In this document: positions 9,221-17,886 of the stretch, piece after piece
Layout: the number at the start of each line of letters is the position of its first letter
How positions within the stretch are numbered: the first letter of the stretch is position 1
Assembly: GCA_002733415.1 (NCBI GenBank)
Contig: NVVR01000027.1
Location: 1 to 41,842 of the forward strand
Length of the DNA stretch: 41,842 nt
Reading direction: 5' to 3'
Origin: Kordia sp.
Lineage (GTDB): Bacteria; Bacteroidota; Bacteroidia; Flavobacteriales; Flavobacteriaceae
Notes under the pieces: generated by a model
What the model saw: only the letters and a program-made list of their open reading frames with translations
What the model was told of the DNA's origin: nothing
The model's database searches: none
Made by a program: the position numbers and the translations under genes

Positions 9221-10216
9221 TTGAAGACAAGAATAGCAATAAACGGATTTGGGAGAATTGGTAGGAGTCTTTTTAGATTACTTATTAATCATCCAACTAT
9301 TGAAGTTGTTGCTATTAATGATTTAGCAGACGCTAAAACATTAGCACACTTATTAAAATACGACAGTATTCACGGAGTCAGTAAGGCTACAATTTCGGCT
9401 AATACAAATCACATCCTAGTAAACAATATTGCAATTCCTTCAAGTAATTCTAAAACTCTTGAAGGTATTAATTGGAAGGACTATAATGTTGATATTGTAA
9501 TTGAAGCAACTGGGAAATTTAAAACCTCAACGGAGTTAAATAATCATTTGAATAACGGAGCTAAGAAAGTAATACTAGCTGTCCCTCCACAATCAAACGA
9601 CATTAAAATGATTGTTGTTGGCGTAAATGAAGCTATTTTAGACGGCACAGAAACAATTGTATCTAATGCTTCATGCACTACAAATAATGCCGCACCTATG
9701 ATTAAAATCATAGATGAATTATGTGGAATAGAACAAGCATATATTACTACAATACATTCTTTTACTACTGACCAGAGCTTACACGATCAACCACATAGGG
9801 ACTTAAGAAGAGCACGAGCTGCAACACAATCCATAATTCCTACAACATCAGGAGCAGCAAAAGCCTTAACTAGTATTTTTCCAAAACTCGCCAACACAAT
9901 TGGAGGTTGTGGAATTAGAGTACCAGTACCTGATGGTTCGTTAACTGACATTACTTTTAATGTAACTAACGAAACTAGCATAGAAGCGATCAATAGTGCT
10001 TTTAAAAAAGCTGCTAATACTAACTTAAAAGGAATCTTAGATTATACTGAAGATCCAATAGTATCAGTGGACATTATCAACAACCCTTACTCCTGTACTT
10101 TTGACGCACAGTTGACCTCCGTTATTGGTAAAATGGTAAAAATTGTTGGGTGGTATGATAATGAAATAGGCTACAGCAACCGACTGGTTGATTTAATAAA
10201 AATTTTAAGCAAATAA
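9221..10216 (+). CDS. gap: Glyceraldehyde-3-phosphate dehydrogenase, 331-residue form
   Basis: Classic-length GAPDH, oxidising glyceraldehyde 3-phosphate to 1,3-bisphosphoglycerate with NAD+. The start must be TTG 9221: it gives MKTRIAINGFGRIGR with the Rossmann motif right at the N-terminus, and no in-frame ATG lies close upstream. The nucleotide-binding loop AINDL keeps the Asp that favours NAD over NADP. Catalytic Cys152 is in SNASCTTN and His179 in TTIHSFT; phosphate-binding TTSGAAKAL follows. After the active-site Cys the usual CTTNCLAP is CTTNNAAP. A second, longer GAPDH gene lies at 22.5 kb, so the two may be split between glycolysis and gluconeogenesis. Confidence 0.94.
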   Translation: MKTRIAINGFGRIGRSLFRLLINHPTIEVVAINDLADAKTLAHLLKYDSIHGVSKATISANTNHILVNNIAIPSSNSKTLEGINWKDYNVDIVIEATGKFKTSTELNNHLNNGAKKVILAVPPQSNDIKMIVVGVNEAILDGTETIVSNASCTTNNAAPMIKIIDELCGIEQAYITTIHSFTTDQSLHDQPHRDLRRARAATQSIIPTTSGAAKALTSIFPKLANTIGGCGIRVPVPDGSLTDITFNVTNETSIEAINSAFKKAANTNLKGILDYTEDPIVSVDIINNPYSCTFDAQLTSVIGKMVKIVGWYDNEIGYSNRLVDLIKILSK

Positions 10217-10357
10217 TCCTTTCTATAATATTACAAGAAAACTATTTGGCAAGAATTACTCAAATAGTGTATCTTTATTTCCTTTAAAAGCTGAAGCTTA
10301 CCCCTTCATCTTTATTAAATCATTATTGCTACCAATTATTCAAAGCTACCAAAACAC

Positions 10358-12565
10358 ATGAAATTATTCATCAAACAATTACTGTTTAGTTTTTCTTTAC
10401 TCACTTCATTACTTCTTTTTTCACAAAGTGATATTGAAGATCAAATTTATATGCATTTAAACAAAACAAGCGATCTAAGGACTCGCTTAGATTATGATGA
10501 AGCATTAAAACACGGTAATATTGCTTTATCATTAGCTGATAAAATTAATGACCACGAATACAAATCTAGAGCATATAGAGAGTTAGGTCGTGTTTTGATG
10601 GACGATAATAAGCTTGACGAAGCTAATATACACTTAAGTAAAGCTGCTGATATTCAACGTAGGAATAATCTAATAGAAGAACTTGCAAGAACAAGAAATG
10701 CTCAAGGTTTACTACATACAGAATTAGGCAACTACCACCAAGCGTTAGTCTACTTTGATGAAGCATTAAAAATTTATAAATCACTATCACTATTTAGTAA
10801 CAGAACTAAAGTATTAAATAATAAAGGAAAATTATTTTTAGCACAAGAAGATTACAAAAAAGCAAACGAAACTTTTTCTGATGCTCTTGATGCCGCTAAA
10901 AAATTTGCTTTAGAATATGAAAAAGCTGAAATATCAATATTCAAATCTCAAGCGCTAAATAAACTAGACCGAAGAAAAGAAGCCATCAATACGTGTTCAA
11001 GGGCAATAGATATAGGAACAGCAAATCAATATAGATGGATCATTATTCAAGGATATAAAACCCTTAGTAATATTCATGAAGACAATGGCAACCCTTCAAA
11101 GGCAATTGAATTACTTAAAACCCATAATAAGCTTATTGACAGTATATCTCGTATCAGTAAAGTACGCCTGACTGCTGAAGCTTATGCTAAACAAAATTCC
11201 GCTGAACAAGAAAAACGCATAGAACAACAAGAAGAAATAATTCAACAAAAAATAGAGCAAGAGGAAAGAAACCAAGTATTAACCTTTTTAGGATTGGCTT
11301 TCTTAATTTTATTCTTTTCATTCATCATCTTTTTATTTAACAACAATCAAAAAAGGAAGAAAGCAAACTTACTATTACAAAGCACCAACTATCAGCTAAT
11401 AATCGCTAAAGACGAAGCAGAAAAAGCAACCAAGGCTAAAGCCAACTTCCTATCAACAATTACACATGAGTTAAGAACTCCTTTATACACTGTTACCGGT
11501 TTAACTGATTTATTACTAGATGAAGACCCAAAAGAATCACAGAAAGGATACTTAAAATCTTTACGGTTTTCGGGAGATTACTTATTAAACTTTATTAATG
11601 ACATTCTTGATGTTAATAAAATAGAAGCAAATAAAGTTGAGCTTGAAAAGATCCCTTTTGATTTAAAAAAACTAAGCAAAGAAGTGTTATTTACCCAAAC
11701 AAAAGTAGCAAAAGATAACAATTCCAAACTTTGTTTAAATTTTGAAGATAGTATTCCGGAATACTTATTAGGTGATTCTTTACGCATTTCTCAAATCTTA
11801 ATCAACTTAGTTAGTAATGCCATAAAATTCACAAAAAACGGAGTCGTAAATTTAAATGTTATAAAAACCGGATCTACATTAAATACTATCGATTTACTAA
11901 TTGAAGTAAAAGATACCGGAATTGGTATTTCTTATGACAAACAAGATGAAATATTCGAAAGTTTTTCCCAAGGATCAGTACAAATTAACAGAAAATACGG
12001 TGGTACTGGCTTAGGTTTAACCATCGTAAAAAACTTATTAGAACTCATGGGAAGTAAAATCCAACTAAAAAGCCAACCAAATGTAGGGACAACTTTTTTC
12101 TTTAAAATCACATTAGACCATGCAAAAAGAGAAAGTATTGAAGTACCTAAAACTACAGAGATATTCCCAACAGACCTACTAGACATACTTCAAAACAAAA
12201 ATATATTGTTAGTCGACGACGTTAAAATAAATCAGCTAATCACTCAAAAAACACTTACTAAAAAAGAAATTAATTGTGTGACAGCAGATAATGGAGAAGA
12301 TGCCATATTAAGAGTACAAGAACAACAGTTTGACTTAATATTAATGGATATTCACATGCCTGGAATTGGTGGTGTTGAAGCTACTAAACAAATACGCCTA
12401 CTTGATGCTAATATTCCTATTATAGCACTTACTGCAATTACAATTGAAAAAGAAGACTTGATTATGTTTAACGAAGCTGGGTTTAATGATATATTATCTA
12501 AACCTTTTAAAGCCGATACTTTTTTCAAGAAAATATATTTGCAATTGATTAAGTCAACTACTTAA
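10358..12565 (+). CDS. TPR-containing hybrid histidine kinase
   Basis: A 735-residue membrane sensor. The signal-like N-terminus MKLFIKQLLFSFSLL...FSQ leads to an extracytoplasmic TPR region (residues ~25-270; repeated helices such as YHQALVYFDEALKIYKSL). A Glu/Gln-rich coiled coil (~278-303) precedes a single membrane helix (~306-328, FLGLAFLILFFSFIIFLF). The cytoplasmic part holds the DHp domain with phospho-accepting His370 (THELRTPLYTVTGL), a HATPase domain (N box NLVSNAIKFTKNG, KDTGIGIS, GGTGLGLTIV) and a receiver domain with Asp664 (LILMDIHMPG) and the conserved Lys in SKPFKA. No DNA-binding output domain or separate regulator is adjacent, so the downstream partner must be encoded elsewhere. 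The signal is unknown. Confidence 0.92.
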   Translation: MKLFIKQLLFSFSLLTSLLLFSQSDIEDQIYMHLNKTSDLRTRLDYDEALKHGNIALSLADKINDHEYKSRAYRELGRVLMDDNKLDEANIHLSKAADIQRRNNLIEELARTRNAQGLLHTELGNYHQALVYFDEALKIYKSLSLFSNRTKVLNNKGKLFLAQEDYKKANETFSDALDAAKKFALEYEKAEISIFKSQALNKLDRRKEAINTCSRAIDIGTANQYRWIIIQGYKTLSNIHEDNGNPSKAIELLKTHNKLIDSISRISKVRLTAEAYAKQNSAEQEKRIEQQEEIIQQKIEQEERNQVLTFLGLAFLILFFSFIIFLFNNNQKRKKANLLLQSTNYQLIIAKDEAEKATKAKANFLSTITHELRTPLYTVTGLTDLLLDEDPKESQKGYLKSLRFSGDYLLNFINDILDVNKIEANKVELEKIPFDLKKLSKEVLFTQTKVAKDNNSKLCLNFEDSIPEYLLGDSLRISQILINLVSNAIKFTKNGVVNLNVIKTGSTLNTIDLLIEVKDTGIGISYDKQDEIFESFSQGSVQINRKYGGTGLGLTIVKNLLELMGSKIQLKSQPNVGTTFFFKITLDHAKRESIEVPKTTEIFPTDLLDILQNKNILLVDDVKINQLITQKTLTKKEINCVTADNGEDAILRVQEQQFDLILMDIHMPGIGGVEATKQIRLLDANIPIIALTAITIEKEDLIMFNEAGFNDILSKPFKADTFFKKIYLQLIKSTT

Positions 12566-12713
12566 AATAATTACCTTCTAAACAAGAATAAAAACAGCAA
12601 CCTTATTAGCTAATATTAGGTAAGTTAGTTTTTCAGGATTTTCAAAAAAAAATCAAAATTAGTTAGCTTTTTAAAAAGTCTAATATACAGACCTCTTCTT
12701 TTTCGCCTTCTCA

Positions 12714-12781
12714 TACCAATTAAAATTCAAAGCCACCATATTAAATAATTTACTTAAGAGTACCTTGAAATTTAACTGGTA
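12714..12781. repeat. Long imperfect inverted repeat between convergent genes
   Basis: Arms 12714-12732 (TACCAATTAAAATTCAAAG) and 12763-12781 (CCTTGAAATTTAACTGGTA) are complementary at 16 of 19 positions across a 30-nt loop. The right arm ends exactly at the base before the lpxK stop. It could act as a shared terminator, but it has no T-run, and its size fits a small dispersed hairpin element equally well. Confidence 0.55.
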
Positions 12782-13780
12782 TTAGTTTCTTACAAATGAC
12801 AAAACACTTTTATCAAAAGCATTTTTATCATTTAAAAACTCTGTAACAATTGGCAGGTAAAATACATTTGTAAGCGAATCCTTCAAACGCATATAATCTT
12901 TTTCTGTAGTAATCACCAACTGCTTTTCAGAAAGCTCTTTTAGTTCTTTTACAGAAAAATAATGATGATCTTTATAAGAAATATGCTCAAAGTTGAGGTT
13001 TAAATCATTTAAATACTTCACCAATGGTTTTGGGTTTGCTATCCCTGTAACTAAAGTAAATTTCAAGCAATTTAATGACGTCAATGATCTTGACCCACAA
13101 CCTCCTATTACATTCTTAGCATAGGATATACAGGTAAAAAACACTTGTTGACTTGACAGCGGGTTTATTTTTTTTCTTATTCTAGCTTGCTCTTCAAGTA
13201 ATAAATCATTAGGGCATTTTGTTACAACAATACTATTAGCTCGTTTAGCTCCTCGTTTAGATTCTCTTAAATTACCAGCTGGCAATATTAAATCATCTAC
13301 AAATAACGAGTCATACTTAGTAAGCAATACATAAAATCCTGCAGTGACTTTCCTATGCTGAAAAGCATCGTCTAATAATATTACATCTGGATTTACTTGC
13401 TGTATTAATTGTGAAATCCCATTTTGCCTATCGGCATCAACCGAAACATTTATATCAGAAAATTTTTGATAAAATTGCATCGGTTCATCTCCTAAATCAT
13501 CAGCAGTAGATGATGTCCTTCCCAATACAAAACCTTCTGATTTCCTTCGATACCCTCTACTTAAAGTTGCAATACGAAATTCATCTTTCAATAATCGGAC
13601 TAAATACTCAATCATTGGAGATTTCCCTGTCCCTCCAACACATAAATTACCCACAGCTAAAATGGGCAAGTCATAACTTTTACTTTTAAAAATTCCTTTA
13701 TCAAAAAAGAAATTTCTAACAGATGTTACAACATCATAAATGATCGAAAATGGGTATAATATTTTTCTTAAAAATAGCAC
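12782..13780 (-). CDS. lpxK: Tetraacyldisaccharide 4'-kinase
   Basis: A 332-residue inner-membrane-associated P-loop kinase that phosphorylates the 4' position of the lipid A disaccharide precursor, giving lipid IVA. The N-terminal helix (MLFLRKILYPFSIIYDVV) places it at the membrane. The P-loop GGTGKSP is at residues 49-54, preceded by the usual VGNLCV. ATLSRGYRRKSEG, DEPMQFYQKF and LLDDAFQHRKV are typical family motifs; the Asp in DDAFQHR is a catalytic candidate. Length is standard. Its stop faces the end of the histidine kinase gene, and it is divergent from the NIF3-like gene with a 177-bp shared promoter region. Confidence 0.94.
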   Translation of the reverse strand: MLFLRKILYPFSIIYDVVTSVRNFFFDKGIFKSKSYDLPILAVGNLCVGGTGKSPMIEYLVRLLKDEFRIATLSRGYRRKSEGFVLGRTSSTADDLGDEPMQFYQKFSDINVSVDADRQNGISQLIQQVNPDVILLDDAFQHRKVTAGFYVLLTKYDSLFVDDLILPAGNLRESKRGAKRANSIVVTKCPNDLLLEEQARIRKKINPLSSQQVFFTCISYAKNVIGGCGSRSLTSLNCLKFTLVTGIANPKPLVKYLNDLNLNFEHISYKDHHYFSVKELKELSEKQLVITTEKDYMRLKDSLTNVFYLPIVTEFLNDKNAFDKSVLSFVRN

Positions 13781-13784
13781 AATA

Positions 13785-13816
13785 CGAAAGTAAACTTTCT
13801 ACACTGTACTTGCAAA
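13785..13816 (-). promoter_or_regulatory. Promoter of lpxK
   Basis: On the minus strand a TTTG (13813-13816) is followed after exactly 20 nt by TACTTTCG (13785-13792), one base off TAnnTTTG. Box spacing agrees with Bacteroidota promoters, but the -7 box is only 4 bp from the start codon, so the transcript would be nearly leaderless. Confidence 0.4.
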
Positions 13817-13827
13817 TGATAAATATG

Positions 13828-13835
13828 TATCTTTG
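13828..13835 (+). promoter_or_regulatory. -7 promoter box for the NIF3-like operon
   Basis: TATCTTTG is a perfect TAnnTTTG, divergent to the lpxK promoter. It predicts a leader of about 115 nt before the ATG at 13958. Confidence 0.45.
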
Positions 13836-13957
13836 GTTATAAATTCAAATATTGAACAACTTAAAGATTAAAGCAAGTAGTTATTTTTACCGCTTAAATT
13901 ATTACTCTTTGTCTTTTCAACCTATTTTAATTCTTCAATCTTTAATCAAACTTATTT

Positions 13958-15052
13958 ATGCAAATAAAAGATGTTATTCAACATATGGAAGAGCTAGCAC
14001 CTTTGGCTTATGCTGAAAGTTATGACAATATTGGATTGCTTGTTGGAAACAAAAACACCCCATTAACAGGTATTCTTATAACACATGACACATTAGAAGA
14101 AGTAGTTGATGAAGCAATTGCAAAAAAATGTAATTTAATAGTAAGTTTTCATCCGATTGTATTTTCTGGTATTAAAAAATTTAATGGCCAAGACTATGTA
14201 AACAGGGTAATTGTTAAAGCTATAAAAAATGATATTGCAATTTATGCAACACATACTGCTTTGGACAATGTTCAAAATGGAGTTAATAGCACTATTTGTG
14301 ACCGACTAAATTTGATTAATAGAAAAACATTGATTCCTAAAGCTGATTTCATATACAAACTAACCACATATGTTCCAGATATCAATGCAGAGGAACTTCG
14401 AGGCGCTTTATTTATTGCTGGAGCTGGAAACATTGGAAACTATAATGAATGTAGCTTTACTATTTCTGGTAAAGGAACCTATAAAGGAGATGAAAACTCT
14501 AATCCGAAAATAGGAGAAAAAGGAGTATTCCACATTGAAAACGAAACACAAATCAGTGTAACATTTGAGAAACATTTAGAGTCGAAAATACTAAAAGCAC
14601 TCTTTACAAATCATCCTTATGAAGAAGTTGCATATGAAGTAACAAAACTAACCAATACACATCAAAATATTGGCTTGGGCATGACTGGAGAATTAAGTAT
14701 CCCTATGAATGAAAACGACTTTTTAACATTCTTAAAAAAAGAAATGAATACTTCTTGCGTAAGGCATTCAAATTTACTTGGAAAAAAGATTGAAAAAGTT
14801 GCTGTTTTAGGAGGATCAGGAAGTAGCGCTATTAAAAACGCAAAAACATCAGGAGCAGATGTTTATATTACTGCTGACCTGAAATACCACGACTTCTATC
14901 AAGCAGAAAATAGTATTTTATTATGCGACATTGGACATTATGAAAGTGAACAGTACACAAAAACACTTTTATATGAGTTTCTTAGTAAAAAAATACCTAA
15001 TTTTGCAATCGTTTTATCAGGCATTAATACTAATCCGGTCAATTATTTTTAG
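13958..15052 (+). CDS. NIF3-like dinuclear metal-centre protein (DUF34 family)
   Basis: A 364-residue member of the NIF3/YbgI/YqfO family, ring-forming hexamers with a two-metal site. Metal-site motifs are visible at both ends: SFHPIVFSG and YATHTALDN in the N-terminal half, and DIGHYESE near the C-terminus. YDNIGLLVG near the N-terminus and ADLKYHDFYQA are further hallmarks. The length matches the long YqfO form, which carries a PII/CutA-like inserted domain (here ~residues 130-235, with HPYEEVAYEV typical of that insert). The exact reaction is unsettled; a role as a metal chaperone or a GTP cyclohydrolase-like enzyme has been proposed. It lies 2 bp before the next gene, which this family accompanies in many genomes. 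Confidence 0.92.
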   Translation: MQIKDVIQHMEELAPLAYAESYDNIGLLVGNKNTPLTGILITHDTLEEVVDEAIAKKCNLIVSFHPIVFSGIKKFNGQDYVNRVIVKAIKNDIAIYATHTALDNVQNGVNSTICDRLNLINRKTLIPKADFIYKLTTYVPDINAEELRGALFIAGAGNIGNYNECSFTISGKGTYKGDENSNPKIGEKGVFHIENETQISVTFEKHLESKILKALFTNHPYEEVAYEVTKLTNTHQNIGLGMTGELSIPMNENDFLTFLKKEMNTSCVRHSNLLGKKIEKVAVLGGSGSSAIKNAKTSGADVYITADLKYHDFYQAENSILLCDIGHYESEQYTKTLLYEFLSKKIPNFAIVLSGINTNPVNYF

Positions 15053-15054
15053 AT

Positions 15055-15834
15055 ATGGCAAAGAAAAAAGAAATTTCAGTAGAAGATAAGTTAAGAGCAT
15101 TATACAACTTGCAATTAATCGACTCTCGTATTGATGAAATCAGAAATGTAAGAGGAGAACTTCCTTTAGAAGTTGAAGATTTAGAAGACGAAGTAGCTGG
15201 ATTAAGCTTAAGAGTTGAGAATTTCAGCAACGACATTCAAACACTTAAAGACAATATTAAAGCTAAATTAAATGCTATTGAGGAATCAAAAGTTTTAATT
15301 AAAAAATACACAAAACAACAAGACAACGTTAGAAACAACAGAGAGTACACCTCTTTAGCTAAAGAAACTGAATTTCAAGACTTAGAAATTCAATTAGCTG
15401 AAAAGAATGTTAAAGAATTTAAAGCACAAATAGAGCATAAAAGTGAAGTAATAGGAAAAGCGCAAGAGCGTTTAACTGACAAAGAAACCCACTTAAAGCA
15501 CAAAAAAGAGGCCTTAAACGAAATTCTTTCTGAAACAGAAAAAGAAGAAGAGGCTTTATTAGAAAAGTCTGCTAAATATCAAAAGCAAATTGAAGAGCGC
15601 CTGATGATTGCTTACAATAGAATTAGAACTAATGTAAAAAACGGCTTAGCTATTGTCGCTATTGAACGCGGTGCTGCTGGAGGATCATTCTTCACTATTC
15701 CACCACAAGTTCAAGTAGAAATCGCTAGTCGTAAGAAAGTAATTACTGATGAGCATTCTGGTAGAATTTTAGTAGATGCTGAACTAGCAGCTGAACAAAA
15801 AACAAAAATGGAAAAAATGTTTGCTAAAATATAA
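15055..15834 (+). CDS. Coiled-coil protein of the C4 zinc-ribbon (DUF164) family, lacking all cysteines
   Basis: A 259-residue protein. Residues ~5-185 form a long antiparallel coiled coil rich in Lys and Glu, including NNREYTSLAKE, a signature region of the family. The C-terminal ~50 residues align with the family's zinc ribbon (RGAAGGSFFTIPPQ ... ITDEHSGRILVD), in which canonical members have two CxxC pairs. Here those positions are Ala, Ser, Asp and Ser, and the protein contains no cysteine at all, so it cannot bind zinc in the usual way. It is coupled to the NIF3-like gene (2-bp gap), the usual neighbour. The function of the family is poorly defined; nucleic-acid binding has been suggested. 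Confidence 0.88.
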   Translation: MAKKKEISVEDKLRALYNLQLIDSRIDEIRNVRGELPLEVEDLEDEVAGLSLRVENFSNDIQTLKDNIKAKLNAIEESKVLIKKYTKQQDNVRNNREYTSLAKETEFQDLEIQLAEKNVKEFKAQIEHKSEVIGKAQERLTDKETHLKHKKEALNEILSETEKEEEALLEKSAKYQKQIEERLMIAYNRIRTNVKNGLAIVAIERGAAGGSFFTIPPQVQVEIASRKKVITDEHSGRILVDAELAAEQKTKMEKMFAKI

Positions 15835-15852
15835 GCAATCATTCCTGAATAT

Positions 15853-15887
15853 AAAAAAAGCTATCCTTAAACGGATGGCTTTTTTTA
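15853..15887 (+). terminator. Rho-independent terminator of the NIF3-like operon
   Basis: Stem GCTATCC / GGATGGC (one T-G wobble), loop TTAAAC, flanked by an A-run on the left and seven T on the right. The A-run could also make it work from the other strand. Confidence 0.85.
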
Positions 15888-15895
15888 CGTTTACA

Positions 15896-17071
15896 TGTCT
15901 CGTCCTGAAATAGCGTTACACTAAAAACTTAGTGTAATGAGAAACTCCGCATATATAGGATATGTAAAACGTACCCAAAAAGATTACTCACTTTCTTTTA
16001 AGCTTCAATTAGTTTTTTAAAAAAAACCAGAACAAGGGCATTTAACAAAGAGTCAGTCAAAAGTTAAATATGGTATTAAAGAGACTCAACCACAAGCCAA
16101 ATGACTGAACTTTGATTGGGAACATAATCTATTACTACTATATCAAAAAAACTAAACAAAAAACATTAGACTTAGAAGCTAAAATTAAGTTGCTTGAAAA
16201 ACAGAAGGATCGAGCTGAATATTTAGCTGAACGTACTGATAAAAAAGCAATCATCTTTGATATACCTGTTGATTTAGCAGATCAGGAGGTATATTTAGTG
16301 AAACTAAGTTCGCATCAAAATTCGAAAAACAAGAACCCTTAAACTCTATTATTTATTAGAAAACCCATTGAAAGAACTCAAAATAGGGCGTGAAAAATTA
16401 TTTAGAATCTTAAAGACCAACTACATGTTGATAAAGTCGAAAAGAAACTATCATATTTACTACGGATTCTCATCATCGATTTAGAAACATAAGACTCAAA
16501 TTAAAAATATAAAACTCAAGCGACCAGAACAAGTGTGGGCACTTATATTACATATATAAGAAACAGAAAGAACCCTATCTATTTAGCGCTAATAACGGAT
16601 GCATATTCTAAAATTTTGTTGGGTATAACGGTTTCTGACAGTTTAGATGTATTAAACCTCTTTAAAGCGCTCTAGAAATGGCATAAAAAATAAACAAAAA
16701 ACGTTAATTCATCATTCTGACAGAGGATTACAATATTGCACTAACGATTATCAGAGATTTTTAAATGATAATAATATATTACCAAGTATGACTGAACAAT
16801 ATGATCCTTATGAAAATGCAATAGCGAAAGAATTAATGGAGTATTGAAACAGGAATTTGATATAGATAAATATGATACGGATTTAAAAACTAAAACTGAT
16901 TTAGTTAAAAATACAATCAATATTTATAACCAGCCTAGGCCACACTTATCTTATTACATGTTAACACATAATCAAATGCATATGAAAAGTCAATTAAAAA
17001 TAAAAAAGGTAGCAATATAAAATCACTACCTTTAATCTATTAATTCCGTAACCCCATTTCAGGGTGTCACA
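15896..17071 (+). mobile_element. Decayed IS3-family insertion sequence
   Basis: Terminal inverted repeats of about 24 bp bound the element: left 15896-15919 begins TGTCTCGTCCTGAAATAG; right 17048-17071, read inward, begins TGTGACACCCTGAAATGG. They share 17 of 24 positions, including the block CCTGAAAT. The ~1.18-kb length, an orfA-like part followed by a DDE integrase-like part, and the TG...CA ends fit the IS3 family (IS150-like). Flanking bases ACA and TTT show no target duplication, so the copy is old or rearranged. It sits between the terminator of one operon and, 17 bp on, the end of the lysozyme-like gene, so no gene is disrupted. Confidence 0.85.
15962..17020 (+). pseudogene. IS3-family transposase (orfA-orfB) pseudogene
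   Basis: Fragments in different frames match the expected protein in order. OrfA-like: KRTQKDYSLSFKLQLV, then KSQSKVKYGIK, then FDWEHN. A surviving ORF at 16112-16342 covers the coiled-coil linker (LDLEAKIKLLEKQKDRAEYLA). OrfB-like: GREKLFRILKTNYML, RPEQVW, LITDAYSKILLGITVSDSL, LIHHSDRGLQYCTNDY and MTEQYDPYENAIA. A one-base deletion near 16826-16832 then shifts the frame; the next frame continues ERINGVLKQEFD and IYNQPRPHLSYYML. The first catalytic Asp motif, normally W-x-D-I-T-Y, is ruined (VWALILHI), and stops interrupt several pieces. Not functional. Confidence 0.88.
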
Positions 17072-17088
17072 TTTTTAGAACCTTAAAT

Positions 17089-17745
17089 TTACCCTAAAAC
17101 AACTTTTGCTTTTTTATTTTCTTCAACTGAAGAAGTATCAAATCCTGCAAATTTTTTCATGTAATAACGTACTGAACTTCCATAAGCATCAGAAAACACA
17201 TTTACCCCGTAACTTCTAAGGTACTTTTTCACATTCCCTGGCCCTCCTAAATGCGCAGCTGCTAAAATACCTGACTCGGTAACTTTAACACCGCCTATAG
17301 TCCTACCTACAAAACGTTTGATATCTCTTCTTAATACCCATTTATTTCTAGAAAGATTAGCTTCAAAAGCTTTTTCCTGAATGCTAGGGTCTTTTATAAA
17401 ACTACGTGTATTATAAACCCCTATTAATTTTAAGGTACCTCTACCAAATTGGTATTTCCCCATGTATCCAAATGTATTAATAACTGAATACCTCCCTTGA
17501 GACTCTTTAAAACCAACAGCTTCTTTAAAGCCAATAAATGACTTTCCTAAAAACAAAGAAAACTCTTCCTTCACTTCTTCCTCAACCTCATTTTTGCTTA
17601 AAACCGTATAATACAATCCTAAACCCTCTCTCACTTCAGAGTTAATTACATTTGATGCTTTCAACTCTTTCTTTGATGTAAATCCTGTAGCGATTGTAAA
17701 AATTGCTCCAGAGATAAACAAAACTTTCATAAATTTCTTTATCAT
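17089..17745 (-). CDS. Secreted lysozyme/transglycosylase-like (SLT-fold) protein
   Basis: A 218-residue exported protein. The N-terminus (KKFMKVLFISGAIFTIATGFTS) is a signal peptide or anchor. The core contains FKEAVGFKESQGRYSVIN followed by GYMGKYQFGRGTL; the Glu before S-x-G-x-Y stands where soluble lytic transglycosylases and goose-type lysozymes carry the catalytic Glu, and the GxYQF and AAAHLGGPGNVKKYL segments fit that fold. It probably cuts peptidoglycan glycan strands in the periplasm. It lies 141 bp downstream of mltG, another peptidoglycan cleaver, and appears to have its own promoter. Substrate details cannot be read from sequence. Confidence 0.75.
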   Translation of the reverse strand: MIKKFMKVLFISGAIFTIATGFTSKKELKASNVINSEVREGLGLYYTVLSKNEVEEEVKEEFSLFLGKSFIGFKEAVGFKESQGRYSVINTFGYMGKYQFGRGTLKLIGVYNTRSFIKDPSIQEKAFEANLSRNKWVLRRDIKRFVGRTIGGVKVTESGILAAAHLGGPGNVKKYLRSYGVNVFSDAYGSSVRYYMKKFAGFDTSSVEENKKAKVVLG

Positions 17746-17816
17746 ATAATAGATTTCTTAAGACTTACTTTCATCGCTTTTACACGAATTAATGAAATGC
17801 TTAAAATTTCAGTCGG

Positions 17817-17850
17817 CAAAGATATCATTAAATTTGGAACTACAAAGATA
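17817..17850 (-). promoter_or_regulatory. Two overlapping promoter boxes for the lysozyme-like gene
   Basis: On the minus strand TATCTTTG occurs at 17843-17850 and again at 17817-17824. The TTTG of the upstream copy is 18 nt before the downstream copy, so it could double as its -33 box. Confidence 0.45.
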
Positions 17851-17886
17851 AAGTTAATTTTTATTAAAATAAAGGAAATCAGAGAG

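Noticed and set aside
15893..17074. Target site duplication of the IS3 relic
   Set aside because: Flanking triplets are ACA and TTT, which do not match.
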